Of a DNA stretch of 45,578 bases, positions 7,957 through 16,644 are shown one piece after another (position 1 is the stretch's first letter; each line of letters starts with the position of its first letter). The translations under genes and the position numbers were made by a program. The notes beneath the pieces are model-generated. The model had not been told where the DNA came from. It searched no databases and worked only from the letters and a program-made list of their open reading frames with translations. This DNA comes from Leptospirales bacterium (GTDB lineage Bacteria > Spirochaetota > Leptospiria > Leptospirales > Leptonemataceae): positions 64,001 to 109,578 of the forward strand of contig JAEUSB010000009.1 of the NCBI GenBank assembly GCA_016788865.1, given 5' to 3'.

Positions 7957-10900
7957 CTATACCAGGCGGAGTTCAAAGAAGAAGCCACTGCCCTTACCGG
8001 GTTGTGACGACCACTTGATTTGGCCGCCTGCTTCCGCGCTGCGTTTGCGCAAGTTGTCAAGGCCGCGGCCAGCTTCAAGATGTTCTGGATCAAACCCCTT
8101 CCCGTTGTCCTGCACGCTCATATCCAGTCGATTTGATTCTACGGAAATTCGCACATCGACATGCGTAGCGTCCGCATGCTTGATGATGTTCTGGATGATC
8201 TCTTTAAGTATCTTCTTGAGATGCGCCGCTTGCCATGCGCCCAGCTTGAATTCTGGTGCATCAGCGGAAACGTCCACGTGGTTTTCGAGGCCGGCAGCGC
8301 TCAACGTTTGTCGCGCGTAGGACCCGGACCAAACAAGAAAGTAATCCAACTCCACACTCTCAACCGACTCAGCATCGAGAATGTCTCTGATATCCTCAAG
8401 ACCGAGCCTCGACGCTCGCTCAATACTCGAGAGCAGGTTGTTTGCTTCCAGAGTTGTGTCCGTATTTCTTCGCGCCATTCTGCATGCCAGGAGGATTGCG
8501 TTTAGTTCCGCTGCAACTCCATCGTGCAGGTCTCGATACACGCGAATGCGTTCCCGTTCAAACTTTAGCTTGCTTTCTAGTTCGCGTAATACGAGCTCCT
8601 TATTCTCGCGAGCCAGGTGTTTCAGGCTGATATGACTGTGGACTCGTGCCAGCAATTCCCGACGTTCAAAAGGCTTGGTTACATAGTCGTTTGCCCCGGC
8701 GTCAAATCCAGCCGTGATGTCCTGAATCGAATTGAGCGCACTGAGCAGGATGATGGGCAATTCAAACGAAGCGCGAGCCTTCCTGATCTCGCGGCATACT
8801 TCAAGGCCGCTCATATGCGGCATCATTATGTCAAGAATCACAAGATCAGGTGAAAACCCATCGCTGATCATTCCAAGAGCAGCCATGCCGGATTCCGCAT
8901 TCCAGATGTTGTAGTCTTTCTTGAGCAGATCGCTCAGTAGTTCACGGTTAATAGGTTCATCATCGACTATCAGGATTGTAGAGAGTTCTTGCTGACGATT
9001 GTTGCTGAGCAACATGGAGGGCGTAGCCATTTCCAGCATGGACAATCCTGCATACTTGCGCACGGGTTTTTCCGCCGGAGCAAATCCCGTGGGCAACTTC
9101 AACAGGAAGTACCACGAACCGTCCGCTCTTTCGGCTGTAATCTGGCCCATGTGCAGTTCCACGAGACGTTTGCAGATTGCAAGCCCCAGACCGCTCGCTT
9201 CGTGCTCGTTTCCTTCCAGTGTGACGAACGGTTCAAAGATTGTGGCCAATCTGGTGTTGGGGATATGAGCATTTCCCGCGACGATTGTGACTTCTACAAA
9301 CTGGCCTTTGCTCGTACCGCGGACTTCGATTACCCTCAGATCTGTTTGCTTTACCGCATACGCGATCAGGTTTAGAAGGATTTGTTGAATGCGATATTCG
9401 TCTCCGTGAACTATCAACGATGACGTTACACGATTCTGGATCACGATTCCCTGTTTTTGAGTCAGGCCGGCAAGTGAGTAGATGACAATGTCGACAGCAG
9501 TCTTGATGTCGACGGACTTTTTGTCCAGTTGTAGATCCCCGTTCTGGATCCGCGTGAGATCCAGAACGTCCTGCATAAGAGCATGCACGCGCCGCGCACT
9601 GTGGCTGATCATTTCCAGAATGTTTCGATTGGCATCTTTGGGATCGGTTGTGTCGAGAAGGTGCTCGCACAGACCCAGGATGCCGCGAAGGGGAATTGCA
9701 AGTTCGCGGGAAAGTCCCTGGAAGACTTGCTCTTTCAAGGAATTCGCCTGTGTCAATGCTCGGGCCGCATCAGCCGTTTCAACAGTAGTCCTGGACCGCC
9801 TCGTCGACAAAATAACCGTGAACGAACCAATGCTTAAAATCAATCCCAGTGGGAGAATTGCTTTTGGATCTACAGTCGTTATGGTATCGAGAATTCCAAG
9901 TACAGAGGTGATACTTAACGTTAATAACCCTATGACAGCCACCTTCGAACCGGCGCGTTTTCTCAGTAGTGCTACGAATGCGGTAAAGAGGATGTACGCA
10001 GCTGCTGCAAGTACCAGCCCGGAAAAGAAGTTTAGCGTAGAGGTAAACCAGAGTGGTGGAAGGAAGGCAACGCCGGCAGCCAGGAGGAGGCTTGCGCCTG
10101 AGAAAGCACGGACAACCCAGCTCGAAACATCGAGGGGGAATATACGTTCATAGCAGGAAAGGAAGAATGCGGGCATGAGGTATGCGGAGATGTACTCTGC
10201 ACGAAAGGTCAGTTCGAAGGGGAGCATTGGAAAAAGCTCTACGAGAACGCGGGGCCCCGACAGGAGCGAACGCATCGAGACCAGCAGGCAGAAGATGCCA
10301 AACAGAGTGCTGGCTCTGTCCTTGCGGCGAAGGGAAAAGAGGCCAAGATGGAAAAGTCCTAGTACAAATGCGCCACCTGCCAGAGCAACGTATGCAACCG
10401 TGCTGATTTGATGCTCAAGGTATATGTCCTTTGCCTGCCCGAGCACAAAGGTGCCCCACGGACCTCCCTGGCGATCTGCAAAATTTGACATTTGAACTAC
10501 CAGGTCGATTGCACCTCCTTCTGAGCGGACGGGTAGGACTGCGCTAAGAATCCTTGGAATCGTTGTGGCCGAATCGCCAACTTCTCCGGTGCGAAGCACG
10601 GGTTTGCCGTTTATGAAAATCTGTGAGGCCGTTCCAATGGCTGGCACATGAAGGGCGAGTCCGTCCTGATCCCGGTTCAGGATGATGCGCAGGTGCAACG
10701 TGGCTTTGCCTGTTCCTTCAAGTTCTGCGCCATTTACCCAGAGTCGACGCCAGCTTGCAGGTTGGGCCAGGAAGGTGGGCTCATGCTTCGTCAAATCACC
10801 GGGTTCCAGGAGGCGATCCCAGTAGAATTCCCACTCTCCAGTCAGCGCAACCGGGTCAGCCAGGGCAGCTATCTCCGTGCGACCATGGTTTGCTTCAATC

Positions 10901-10962
10901 ATCTGAGGGTGCTCGGCGCAATAGAGAAAGAGCGCCATAACCGGGATAAGAGGTCGAAACAC
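7957..10962 (-). CDS. 7TMR-DISM hybrid sensor kinase with a degenerate first and intact second kinase core
   Basis: The 1001 residues read as follows. A hydrophobic N-terminus leads to a DISMED2-like carbohydrate-binding-type sensory domain (about 30-180) and seven membrane helices (185-385). A HisKA/HATPase unit follows (405-625), then a receiver domain (662-780; acidic D667/D668, phosphoacceptor D711, K763). A NarX-type HisKA_3 comes next (H813 in DLHDGV), with a final HATPase (N925, DNGKGF at 952-957). The first kinase unit lacks its key residues: R419 replaces the H-box histidine, Y535 the second N-box asparagine and A562 the G1 aspartate. The GLGLAI motif is kept. The likely output partner is the divergent NarL-type regulator. 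GTG 10962 is taken as start; ATG 10938 is an alternative. Confidence 0.88.
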   Translation of the reverse strand: MFRPLIPVMALFLYCAEHPQMIEANHGRTEIAALADPVALTGEWEFYWDRLLEPGDLTKHEPTFLAQPASWRRLWVNGAELEGTGKATLHLRIILNRDQDGLALHVPAIGTASQIFINGKPVLRTGEVGDSATTIPRILSAVLPVRSEGGAIDLVVQMSNFADRQGGPWGTFVLGQAKDIYLEHQISTVAYVALAGGAFVLGLFHLGLFSLRRKDRASTLFGIFCLLVSMRSLLSGPRVLVELFPMLPFELTFRAEYISAYLMPAFFLSCYERIFPLDVSSWVVRAFSGASLLLAAGVAFLPPLWFTSTLNFFSGLVLAAAAYILFTAFVALLRKRAGSKVAVIGLLTLSITSVLGILDTITTVDPKAILPLGLILSIGSFTVILSTRRSRTTVETADAARALTQANSLKEQVFQGLSRELAIPLRGILGLCEHLLDTTDPKDANRNILEMISHSARRVHALMQDVLDLTRIQNGDLQLDKKSVDIKTAVDIVIYSLAGLTQKQGIVIQNRVTSSLIVHGDEYRIQQILLNLIAYAVKQTDLRVIEVRGTSKGQFVEVTIVAGNAHIPNTRLATIFEPFVTLEGNEHEASGLGLAICKRLVELHMGQITAERADGSWYFLLKLPTGFAPAEKPVRKYAGLSMLEMATPSMLLSNNRQQELSTILIVDDEPINRELLSDLLKKDYNIWNAESGMAALGMISDGFSPDLVILDIMMPHMSGLEVCREIRKARASFELPIILLSALNSIQDITAGFDAGANDYVTKPFERRELLARVHSHISLKHLARENKELVLRELESKLKFERERIRVYRDLHDGVAAELNAILLACRMARRNTDTTLEANNLLSSIERASRLGLEDIRDILDAESVESVELDYFLVWSGSYARQTLSAAGLENHVDVSADAPEFKLGAWQAAHLKKILKEIIQNIIKHADATHVDVRISVESNRLDMSVQDNGKGFDPEHLEAGRGLDNLRKRSAEAGGQIKWSSQPGKGSGFFFELRLV

Positions 10963-11041
10963 GCCGCTACTTCGGCGGCACTATGCTGGAATTCAAACTC
11001 ATTTTATATCGAACTTTGAGTGAATTAGCCGTATTCGGGGA

Positions 11042-11070
11042 TTGACCACATGCCCGGTTTCAGGTATAAT
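11042..11070 (+). promoter_or_regulatory. Consensus sigma-70 promoter for the NarL-type regulator
   Basis: TTGACC at 11042-11047 and a perfect TATAAT at 11065-11070 are separated by exactly 17 bases. Transcription would begin about six or seven bases after the -10 box, at or next to the GTG at 11077, so the transcript would have essentially no leader. An ATG at 11050 that would extend the regulator lies inside the promoter spacer and would not be transcribed. Confidence 0.7.
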
Positions 11071-11076
11071 GCATCG

Positions 11077-11715
11077 GTGAGTGAAGCTATTTGGAAGATC
11101 GGTCTAATTGAGGACCACCCTGGATTTCGCGAGGAGCTGTTTGGAATGCTCTCAAGTGATCCGGAAAATCAGGTGGAAGGATTCAGAAGCGCAGAAGAGT
11201 TTCTTGCAAGTGGCTCGCGCAGTACATTCGACTTACTGCTAATCGATCTCCTGCTGCCAAACATGTCAGGTCTGGATTGCATTGCAGAGATTCGTGCCGC
11301 CGGCGAATCTCCAACCATCGTCGTGTTAACGTCTATCAATTCAGAAGAAAATATCTTTCGCGCGCTTATGCTGGGGGCCACCGGTTTCATATTGAAGTCG
11401 GAGATGGAAAACCTGCCTAACCTCATTCGTATCCTGAAGGAAGGTGGCGCTGTGATGTCCCCAACCATTGCGCTTCGGGTAGCCAAGAGCTTTCAGCGCA
11501 CTCCCCCCGCAGAAAGTATGGAGAACGATCTCACCCGACGCGAAAAACAAATCCTGGATGAGCTGATTCGGGGCAGGACTGAGAAAGAAGTAGCGGATCT
11601 GTTCCAGCTCAGCGTTCATACAGTGCGTACGCACGTTAAGAATATTTACAGTAAGCTTGCAGTTACTTCGCGTGTTGGACTAATGCGCAAAGCCAAAGAT
11701 ATTGGCTTGCTCTAG
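11077..11715 (+). CDS. NarL/FixJ-family response regulator
   Basis: This 212-residue protein has an N-terminal receiver domain (acidic pair E12/D13, phosphoacceptor D57 in LLIDLLLP, T85, K107) and a C-terminal LuxR/GerE helix-turn-helix (about 148-205; LTRREKQILDEL then TEKEVADLF and VHTVRTHVKNIYSKL). Phosphorylation normally promotes dimerisation and DNA binding. It lies head-to-head with the 7TMR-DISM kinase, whose active core is of the NarX type that usually pairs with such regulators, so they are very probably a cognate pair. GTG 11077 was chosen because a consensus promoter ends just upstream; ATG 11050 would give nine more residues but lies within that promoter. Translation would then be leaderless. 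Targets are unknown, and autoregulation at the 114-base intergenic region is plausible. Confidence 0.9.
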   Translation: MSEAIWKIGLIEDHPGFREELFGMLSSDPENQVEGFRSAEEFLASGSRSTFDLLLIDLLLPNMSGLDCIAEIRAAGESPTIVVLTSINSEENIFRALMLGATGFILKSEMENLPNLIRILKEGGAVMSPTIALRVAKSFQRTPPAESMENDLTRREKQILDELIRGRTEKEVADLFQLSVHTVRTHVKNIYSKLAVTSRVGLMRKAKDIGLL

Positions 11716-11786
11716 CTAGCCGCATCCCTTTCAAGAAGCTTCGGCGTACCATGGGCACGGCCGATCAGCACGCCGCGGGGCACACT

Positions 11787-12653
11787 TCAATATTGCGAAA
11801 GCAGGCCGTGCGCGCGTGCGCGATTTTCCATCCAGCGAAAAGCCATGTAACCCGCACACATGAAGACCACAGAGTAAACTCCAAACTCAAACAGAGTGTA
11901 GGGAGAATGCATGGATGGGTGCGTCATGGAACTTGTGAGCTCCGTCATACCAATCGTAAGCGGGAAATGATCAAACAACCAGACGAGTGCTTTGTTGCAT
12001 GTTGCCGGATCTGCTTCGGGTGCACACAATCCGTCACGACTCTGCCAGAAGAGTCCAAGGAACGCAAAGTTAATGATCTGGAAAAAGAATCCGACCCGTT
12101 TGAACAACAGGGTTAACCCGGCGAATACATAGGAAACACCAAAGATACCAATGGCGAGAATGCACAGGTCAATGATTCCCAGATAGAATTTTGACAGATC
12201 GATTCCAGTTTCTGGCAGCGCCAGTTTGTAGCAACCAAGCATTAAGAAGAAGCTAATGATCTGACGCGGAAGCTGGGCAACTCCACGCGCGAAGAGCACA
12301 CCGCCGAGAGAGTGGCCGGATATGGAAAGCTGTTCTAGAGTGCCTGTTTGACTTTCGTTCTGAATTTGTCCGGACCAACCCATTTGCGTTGCCAGAACGA
12401 ATTGCATCAGACAATATCCAAGGACCATTCGCTCCTTTGCGAAACCGCTCCCTGCGTCCATGATCTTGGACCCTTTGGGAAGCAGAGTGTCAACGCCCCA
12501 TACAATGGCGAGCAGGATGAGGAACATGAAGAATATAAACGAAAGGATCTCCAGCGGGTAGCGCTTCATGTAGAGTAGATCCCGCTTGATTTCCGCTTTA
12601 ATGATCAGGGCCATATCGCGGAAGAAAACAGGAAAGTTTGTAATCACATTCAT
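11787..12653 (-). CDS. ABC-2 type exporter permease
   Basis: This 288-residue protein has about six hydrophobic helices (near residues 38-58, 82-100, 130-150, 160-182, 188-206 and 255-275) and a polar cytoplasmic start. The layout is that of ABC-2 permeases such as those of drug, lipid or polysaccharide exporters. The segment GTLEQLSISGHS after the second helix resembles the ABC-2 coupling region. Its start overlaps the ATPase gene by ATGA, so the two make one transporter. It is the last gene of a three-gene minus-strand operon. No substrate can be inferred. The 71 bases between its stop and the convergent response-regulator stop hold no obvious terminator. Confidence 0.82.
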   Translation of the reverse strand: MNVITNFPVFFRDMALIIKAEIKRDLLYMKRYPLEILSFIFFMFLILLAIVWGVDTLLPKGSKIMDAGSGFAKERMVLGYCLMQFVLATQMGWSGQIQNESQTGTLEQLSISGHSLGGVLFARGVAQLPRQIISFFLMLGCYKLALPETGIDLSKFYLGIIDLCILAIGIFGVSYVFAGLTLLFKRVGFFFQIINFAFLGLFWQSRDGLCAPEADPATCNKALVWLFDHFPLTIGMTELTSSMTHPSMHSPYTLFEFGVYSVVFMCAGYMAFRWMENRARAHGLLSQY

Positions 12654-13612
12654 TTGTTTTCTCCGTTCCCGTTTTCTTTCAGTGTGCGAATAAAGATTTC
12701 TTCCAGGTCTTCCACTGGCTTGTGCATCGAAAGAATTTCAATCTTTCCTTTGCCCAGTTCGCTGAGAATCTGATACACGGCTTTGGAAGATTTACAATCC
12801 ATCTCCCACTCTGTATGATCGCTTTGTTCGCTGAGGATCTTTGCGCCGTATGCCTTAACCCATTCTTTGGGTAGCTTATACGATCCTCGAACAGTGAAGC
12901 GATAGATTTGATTTTGAAATACAGCTCGCAGTTGTGGCATGGTGCCTTCGCGAACAATCTGACCTTCACGGATGATTCCGGCTCGATCAGCCATTTCTTC
13001 CACCAGGTCCATCTGGTGGGTTGTCAACAGTATCGAGCGATTTTGCTTCTTTGCCAGCTCGATCATGATGTCCTTGATTTTTCGCGAACTCTCAACATCG
13101 AGACCCAGGGTGGGCTCATCAAGCAGGATGATTTCGGGGTCCGTTATAAGTGCAGCTCCGAGGGCGAGTTTCTGCAACATTCCGCGAGATAGATGCTGGC
13201 TTTGATTCTTCTTCTTGGCCTCAATATCAAGGGTCTTAAGAAGTTGCACGGCTTTCTCGCGGATTGCACTTGTTGAGAGGCCGCGGAGATTTGCAAAATA
13301 GTGCAGGTTTTCGAGCGGCGTCAGCCTCCAGTAAACGTTGCGCGTTCCCTCGAGCACAGCGCTGAGCTTCTTGTAGGCGCTCGTGTCATAACCAAGTCGC
13401 GCGCCATCAAATAGGATTTCACCGGACGTTGGCACTATGAGACCGGCAATCATTTTGATGATAGTTGATTTGCCCGCACCGTTTGGCCCAATCAGGGAGT
13501 AGATTTCTCCGGGTTTGATTTCAAAGTTCACGCCGCGTACGGCTTCAAAGGGAGGCTTCTTGGAGAAGGGCTTCTTATAGGTTTTGCGAAGGTTCTTTAC
13601 CTGAAGTCTCAT
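12650..13612 (-). CDS. ABC exporter ATP-binding protein
   Basis: This 320-residue ATPase has Walker A GPNGAGKST (42-50), Q-loop region, a signature reading LSRGM (141-145) rather than LSGGQ, and Walker B IILLDEPTLGLD (161-172). The H-loop lies in LLTTHQMD. The variant signature is common in ATPases that serve ABC-2 permeases. A C-terminal extension of about 90 residues follows the nucleotide-binding domain, as in DrrA/CcmA-like subunits. The gene overlaps both neighbours (ATGA with the permease, ATGA with the ABC-F gene), so all three are translationally coupled. Confidence 0.9.
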   Translation of the reverse strand: MRLQVKNLRKTYKKPFSKKPPFEAVRGVNFEIKPGEIYSLIGPNGAGKSTIIKMIAGLIVPTSGEILFDGARLGYDTSAYKKLSAVLEGTRNVYWRLTPLENLHYFANLRGLSTSAIREKAVQLLKTLDIEAKKKNQSQHLSRGMLQKLALGAALITDPEIILLDEPTLGLDVESSRKIKDIMIELAKKQNRSILLTTHQMDLVEEMADRAGIIREGQIVREGTMPQLRAVFQNQIYRFTVRGSYKLPKEWVKAYGAKILSEQSDHTEWEMDCKSSKAVYQILSELGKGKIEILSMHKPVEDLEEIFIRTLKENGNGENK

Positions 13613-15447
13613 TTCCGCACCATCTCTTTATCGATCTCCAGACGTTCAGAAAGCGACAGCCATTCCGCTTCCTGGCTTTCGAGCAGGCGCGCAATTTCAC
13701 CCAAACGATCGTAATCGGTCCGGCTTACCTGGTCAGGATTCTTTTCTACGGCAGCCAGAAGAGTTTTCTGTTCCGTCTGCAATGCTTCGATTTCCTTTGC
13801 GAGTGCAGCATGGCGCTTTTGAAGCGCCTTGAGTTCTTTGTCGCGAGCCTTCTTGTCGTTCTTAGAATTGCCCTTTTGCTCAACTGCCACTTCTTCGGTT
13901 GGGACCACTTCCGCGTCTTTGGCTTTCTTCTTGTCCTTCTTAGAATCGGAAGATTGTTCTTCTGCAATTTGTTGAGACAGGTTGTAGACGTACTCTTCGT
14001 AGGTTCCGTTATACAGCCGAATGTCGCCGTCTTTGACCTCAAGAATTCCCGTGGCCACAGCATCTACAAAGGTGCGATCATGGCTTACGAAAAACACGGT
14101 TCCGCCAAAATCTCGAAGGGCCTCTGCGAGGATCTCCACTGTTTCAAAATCGAGGTGGTTGGTGGGCTCATCGAGCAGCAAAACGTCGCAGCGGGAAAGC
14201 AGCAGTCCAAGGAGAAGTACGCGGGAACGCTCCCCTCCCGAAAGAACTGAAATTTCCTTTTTCGTATCATCACCCTGGAACAGAAAAGCTCCGGCCATAT
14301 TCATGACTTCCTGGCGAGTTGTCGAGGACGGCGATTTTTTCTCGAGGTAGGTCAGAATGTTTTCATGACCTTCAAGTGTTTCGTACACATGTTGCGCATA
14401 GTAGCCAATCTTTGTTTCTGAGCCCCAGCGCACTTCACCACCCAGTTCAGGTATTGCTCCTGCAATAGTCTTTAGAAACGTCGATTTGCCCTGGCCGTTG
14501 TCCCCAAGAATTGCAAAGTGCCCGCCGCGCGGCAGCGTAAAGTCGATCTTGTCCGCGATGATTGTTTTACCATAACCGATTTCTAAATTCTTACACGTCA
14601 GTGCGATCCCGCCCTTCTTTGCAGGGGGAGGTAGCCGCATGCGAACCTTCCTTGCCGGGCCGGCCATGTCAGTTGTCTGAAGCTTCGCAATCTGCTTCAT
14701 CTTGGATTGGGCCTGTGACGCCTTGGAAGCCTTGGCTTTGAATCGATCTACGAATGCTTGCAGCTCCTTTTTGCGCGCTTCTATGTTCTCATTCTGGCGT
14801 TGGATCTGCTCGCGGACTTCATCTTTGTAAGTGAGGTACTGGTCGATGGTTCCCGGGAATGAAGCGATTTCCTTGTTATCAACTTCGAGCGTGTGTGTGG
14901 TTGTGCGCATTAGAAACTCGCGGTCATGCGAGATGATGAGTGCAGCGCCATTGAATCCACGCAGAAAATCTTCCAGTAGGAGGAGTGTTTTCAGATCAAG
15001 GTAGTTTGTTGGTTCATCAAGAAGGAGGAGGTTTGGATCGTGCAGCATCATGGCCGAGAGCTTGACTCGCATTCTGAAGCCTCCCGCCAGATCGTCGATT
15101 TTGGTTTCGAGCAGTTCATTCTTGATCTGAAACTTACCCGCAACCTTGCCGCAACGCCAGTCTTCCTGCTCCGTTGTACGCATCAGGAACTCAAGGACAG
15201 TCTCGCCGGGCAGGTGTGTATCCTTTTGCTCCAGGTAACTCAGACGCAGATCCGGACTGAGCCAGACTTCCCCCGAATCTGCCTGTTCTTTTCCGGTGAT
15301 GATGTTGAATAACGTCGATTTTCCGGCTCCGTTACGACCAACTACGCCAAATTTCTGATTCTCAGAAATAACGACTTCTGCCTCGTCGAAGAGTACTCTA
15401 GGGCCGTATTGTTTGTGTAAGCGTGAAACTTGAATGAGTGCAGCCAT
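13609..15447 (-). CDS. ABC-F family ATPase (Uup/EttA-like)
   Basis: This 612-residue soluble protein has two nucleotide-binding domains and no membrane segment. Walker A1 is GRNGAGKST (37-45), with Walker B1 LLLLDEPTNYLD. Walker A2 is GDNGQGKST (about residue 335), with signature LSGGERSR and Walker B2 LLLLDEPTNHLD. The first signature is altered to LAGGF. A charged helical linker joins the domains, and a Lys/Glu-rich coiled coil forms the C-terminus, as in Uup. ABC-F proteins act on the ribosome, some giving antibiotic resistance and others housekeeping. Here the gene leads an operon with an ABC-2 exporter, which hints at a stress or drug-response unit but does not prove it. ATG 15447 is preceded by TTTAAT five bases upstream, a possible -10. 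Confidence 0.88.
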   Translation of the reverse strand: MAALIQVSRLHKQYGPRVLFDEAEVVISENQKFGVVGRNGAGKSTLFNIITGKEQADSGEVWLSPDLRLSYLEQKDTHLPGETVLEFLMRTTEQEDWRCGKVAGKFQIKNELLETKIDDLAGGFRMRVKLSAMMLHDPNLLLLDEPTNYLDLKTLLLLEDFLRGFNGAALIISHDREFLMRTTTHTLEVDNKEIASFPGTIDQYLTYKDEVREQIQRQNENIEARKKELQAFVDRFKAKASKASQAQSKMKQIAKLQTTDMAGPARKVRMRLPPPAKKGGIALTCKNLEIGYGKTIIADKIDFTLPRGGHFAILGDNGQGKSTFLKTIAGAIPELGGEVRWGSETKIGYYAQHVYETLEGHENILTYLEKKSPSSTTRQEVMNMAGAFLFQGDDTKKEISVLSGGERSRVLLLGLLLSRCDVLLLDEPTNHLDFETVEILAEALRDFGGTVFFVSHDRTFVDAVATGILEVKDGDIRLYNGTYEEYVYNLSQQIAEEQSSDSKKDKKKAKDAEVVPTEEVAVEQKGNSKNDKKARDKELKALQKRHAALAKEIEALQTEQKTLLAAVEKNPDQVSRTDYDRLGEIARLLESQEAEWLSLSERLEIDKEMVRK

Positions 15448-15499
15448 GTTCTATTAAAATCAGATTTTTGGGATGCGGCACCCGATCAATCGCAATTTG

Positions 15500-15528
15500 T
15501 TGACAGACCTGCGCGTGGCCCTTTTATC
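15500..15528 (+). promoter_or_regulatory. Possible promoter with perfect -35 box
   Basis: TTGACA at 15500-15505 is a perfect -35 hexamer. Seventeen bases later lies TTTATC (15523-15528), a weak -10 match. The ATG of the next gene falls at 15535, about where transcription would begin, so this could be a second leaderless transcript. Confidence 0.35.
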
Positions 15529-15534
15529 CGGATC

Positions 15535-16203
15535 ATGTTCGTAGGTCACTACAGTGCCTCTTTTGCTCTCAAACGTCTCGATGCCCGGGTGCCTATCTTC
15601 CCGCTGCTGATAGGTGTTCAGTTTATGGACTTTCTGTTCATGGTTTTCATCCTCTTTGGGGTCGAGAGAATGGAGATTGTTCCGGGCTTTACCGAAGTGA
15701 ATGCCTTCGTGCTTTCATACATGCCGTACTCGCATAGTCTGGTTGCTGCCCTGTTCTGGTCCGTGGTATATGGCGCGGCCTGTGCGCTGCTGATTCGCCA
15801 TCTGGGGCTGGCGCGGGGGATTCTAATTTGCGGTGCAGCGGTCCTGTCGCATTACGTTCTCGACGTACTGGTCCATACACCGGATATGCCTCTGATCTGG
15901 GATCCGGGAACCAAACTCGGCCTTGGAATCTGGAAGAGTCGGATCGCCACAATTGCCGTAGAGACCCTGTTTCTGGCGGCCGCCTGGTTTGCATACATCC
16001 GTATGAGTAAGCCAGGCCCGGGAGCAGTTGGAAAATATGGCGCCTCAGTGTTCTTCGGATTTCTAGTCCTGCTCACGATTGCGACCCCGTTCATGCCGGT
16101 GCCAAAGACTTTGATTGAACTTTCGTCACAGGCTCTGGCAGGGTATGTCATCATAGCTCTGCTGGGACGCTGGGTTGACTCCAGGCGAATCTACGTTGAT
16201 TAG
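15535..16203 (+). CDS. Integral membrane protein, possibly DUF457/YdjM-like hydrolase
   Basis: This protein of about 222 residues has six predicted membrane helices. Conserved-looking polar residues sit at helix ends: GHYSASFALK at the start, YMPYSHSLVAALFW near residue 80, and LSHYVLDVLVHTPDMPL near residue 120. Histidine and aspartate groups of this kind are found in DUF457 (LexA-regulated, putative metal-dependent membrane hydrolases), so that family is a reasonable guess. ATG 15535 was chosen because a possible promoter lies directly ahead and the upstream residues are polar and unconserved in character. It is divergent from the ABC-F gene. Function is unknown. Confidence 0.6.
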   Translation: MFVGHYSASFALKRLDARVPIFPLLIGVQFMDFLFMVFILFGVERMEIVPGFTEVNAFVLSYMPYSHSLVAALFWSVVYGAACALLIRHLGLARGILICGAAVLSHYVLDVLVHTPDMPLIWDPGTKLGLGIWKSRIATIAVETLFLAAAWFAYIRMSKPGPGAVGKYGASVFFGFLVLLTIATPFMPVPKTLIELSSQALAGYVIIALLGRWVDSRRIYVD

Positions 16204-16248
16204 CCTTTCTGAACCCGAATCTCGCCAGAGGGTGAGTTTGAACGAAAA

Positions 16249-16641
16249 ATGAAAAACGCCAATCTGGTCTTCGGCTTAATCCTTCTTCTGGTCTTCCTTG
16301 CAACCGGAGTCTATTTGAAAACGATCTTTAAGCCCGAGCATCTGGCAGATCTAGCAATGCGCATGGAAATCCGGGCCAACCATGTATATATTCTCTTCAT
16401 CGCTTTGCTCAATATTCTGTCCGTCGATTCCTATCCAGAATCAACGCAAAAGGTGATTCGATTTACCACCGTCGCCTCGCGCACCTTCTTGTTTGCTGCG
16501 GGGATTCTTGCTGTTGTTGCTTTCTTTACCGAGCATTCCGGTCAACTGACAGGCAGGCTCTACACACTGTGCAGCGCAGTTGGCTCGCTGATCGGAGTCG
16601 GCCTTTTCCTGATCAGCAGAACCGTTGCAAGATTCAAATGA
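16249..16641 (+). CDS. Small four-helix membrane protein, unknown
   Basis: This protein has 130 residues and four hydrophobic helices (about 5-24, 45-60, 77-93 and 105-123). An amphipathic stretch with MRMEIRANHVYILF leads into helix 2. It is not recognised as a known enzyme family. It follows the previous membrane protein by 45 bases on the same strand and may share its transcript. Its stop is only three bases from the convergent gatB stop. Confidence 0.55.
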   Translation: MKNANLVFGLILLLVFLATGVYLKTIFKPEHLADLAMRMEIRANHVYILFIALLNILSVDSYPESTQKVIRFTTVASRTFLFAAGILAVVAFFTEHSGQLTGRLYTLCSAVGSLIGVGLFLISRTVARFK

Positions 16642-16644
16642 ACC

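Noticed and set aside
9482..10153. A plus-strand frame of over 200 codons inside the sensor kinase gene
   Set aside because: It is antisense to the seven membrane helices, shows no motif and no ribosome site, and is read as a shadow of the kinase.
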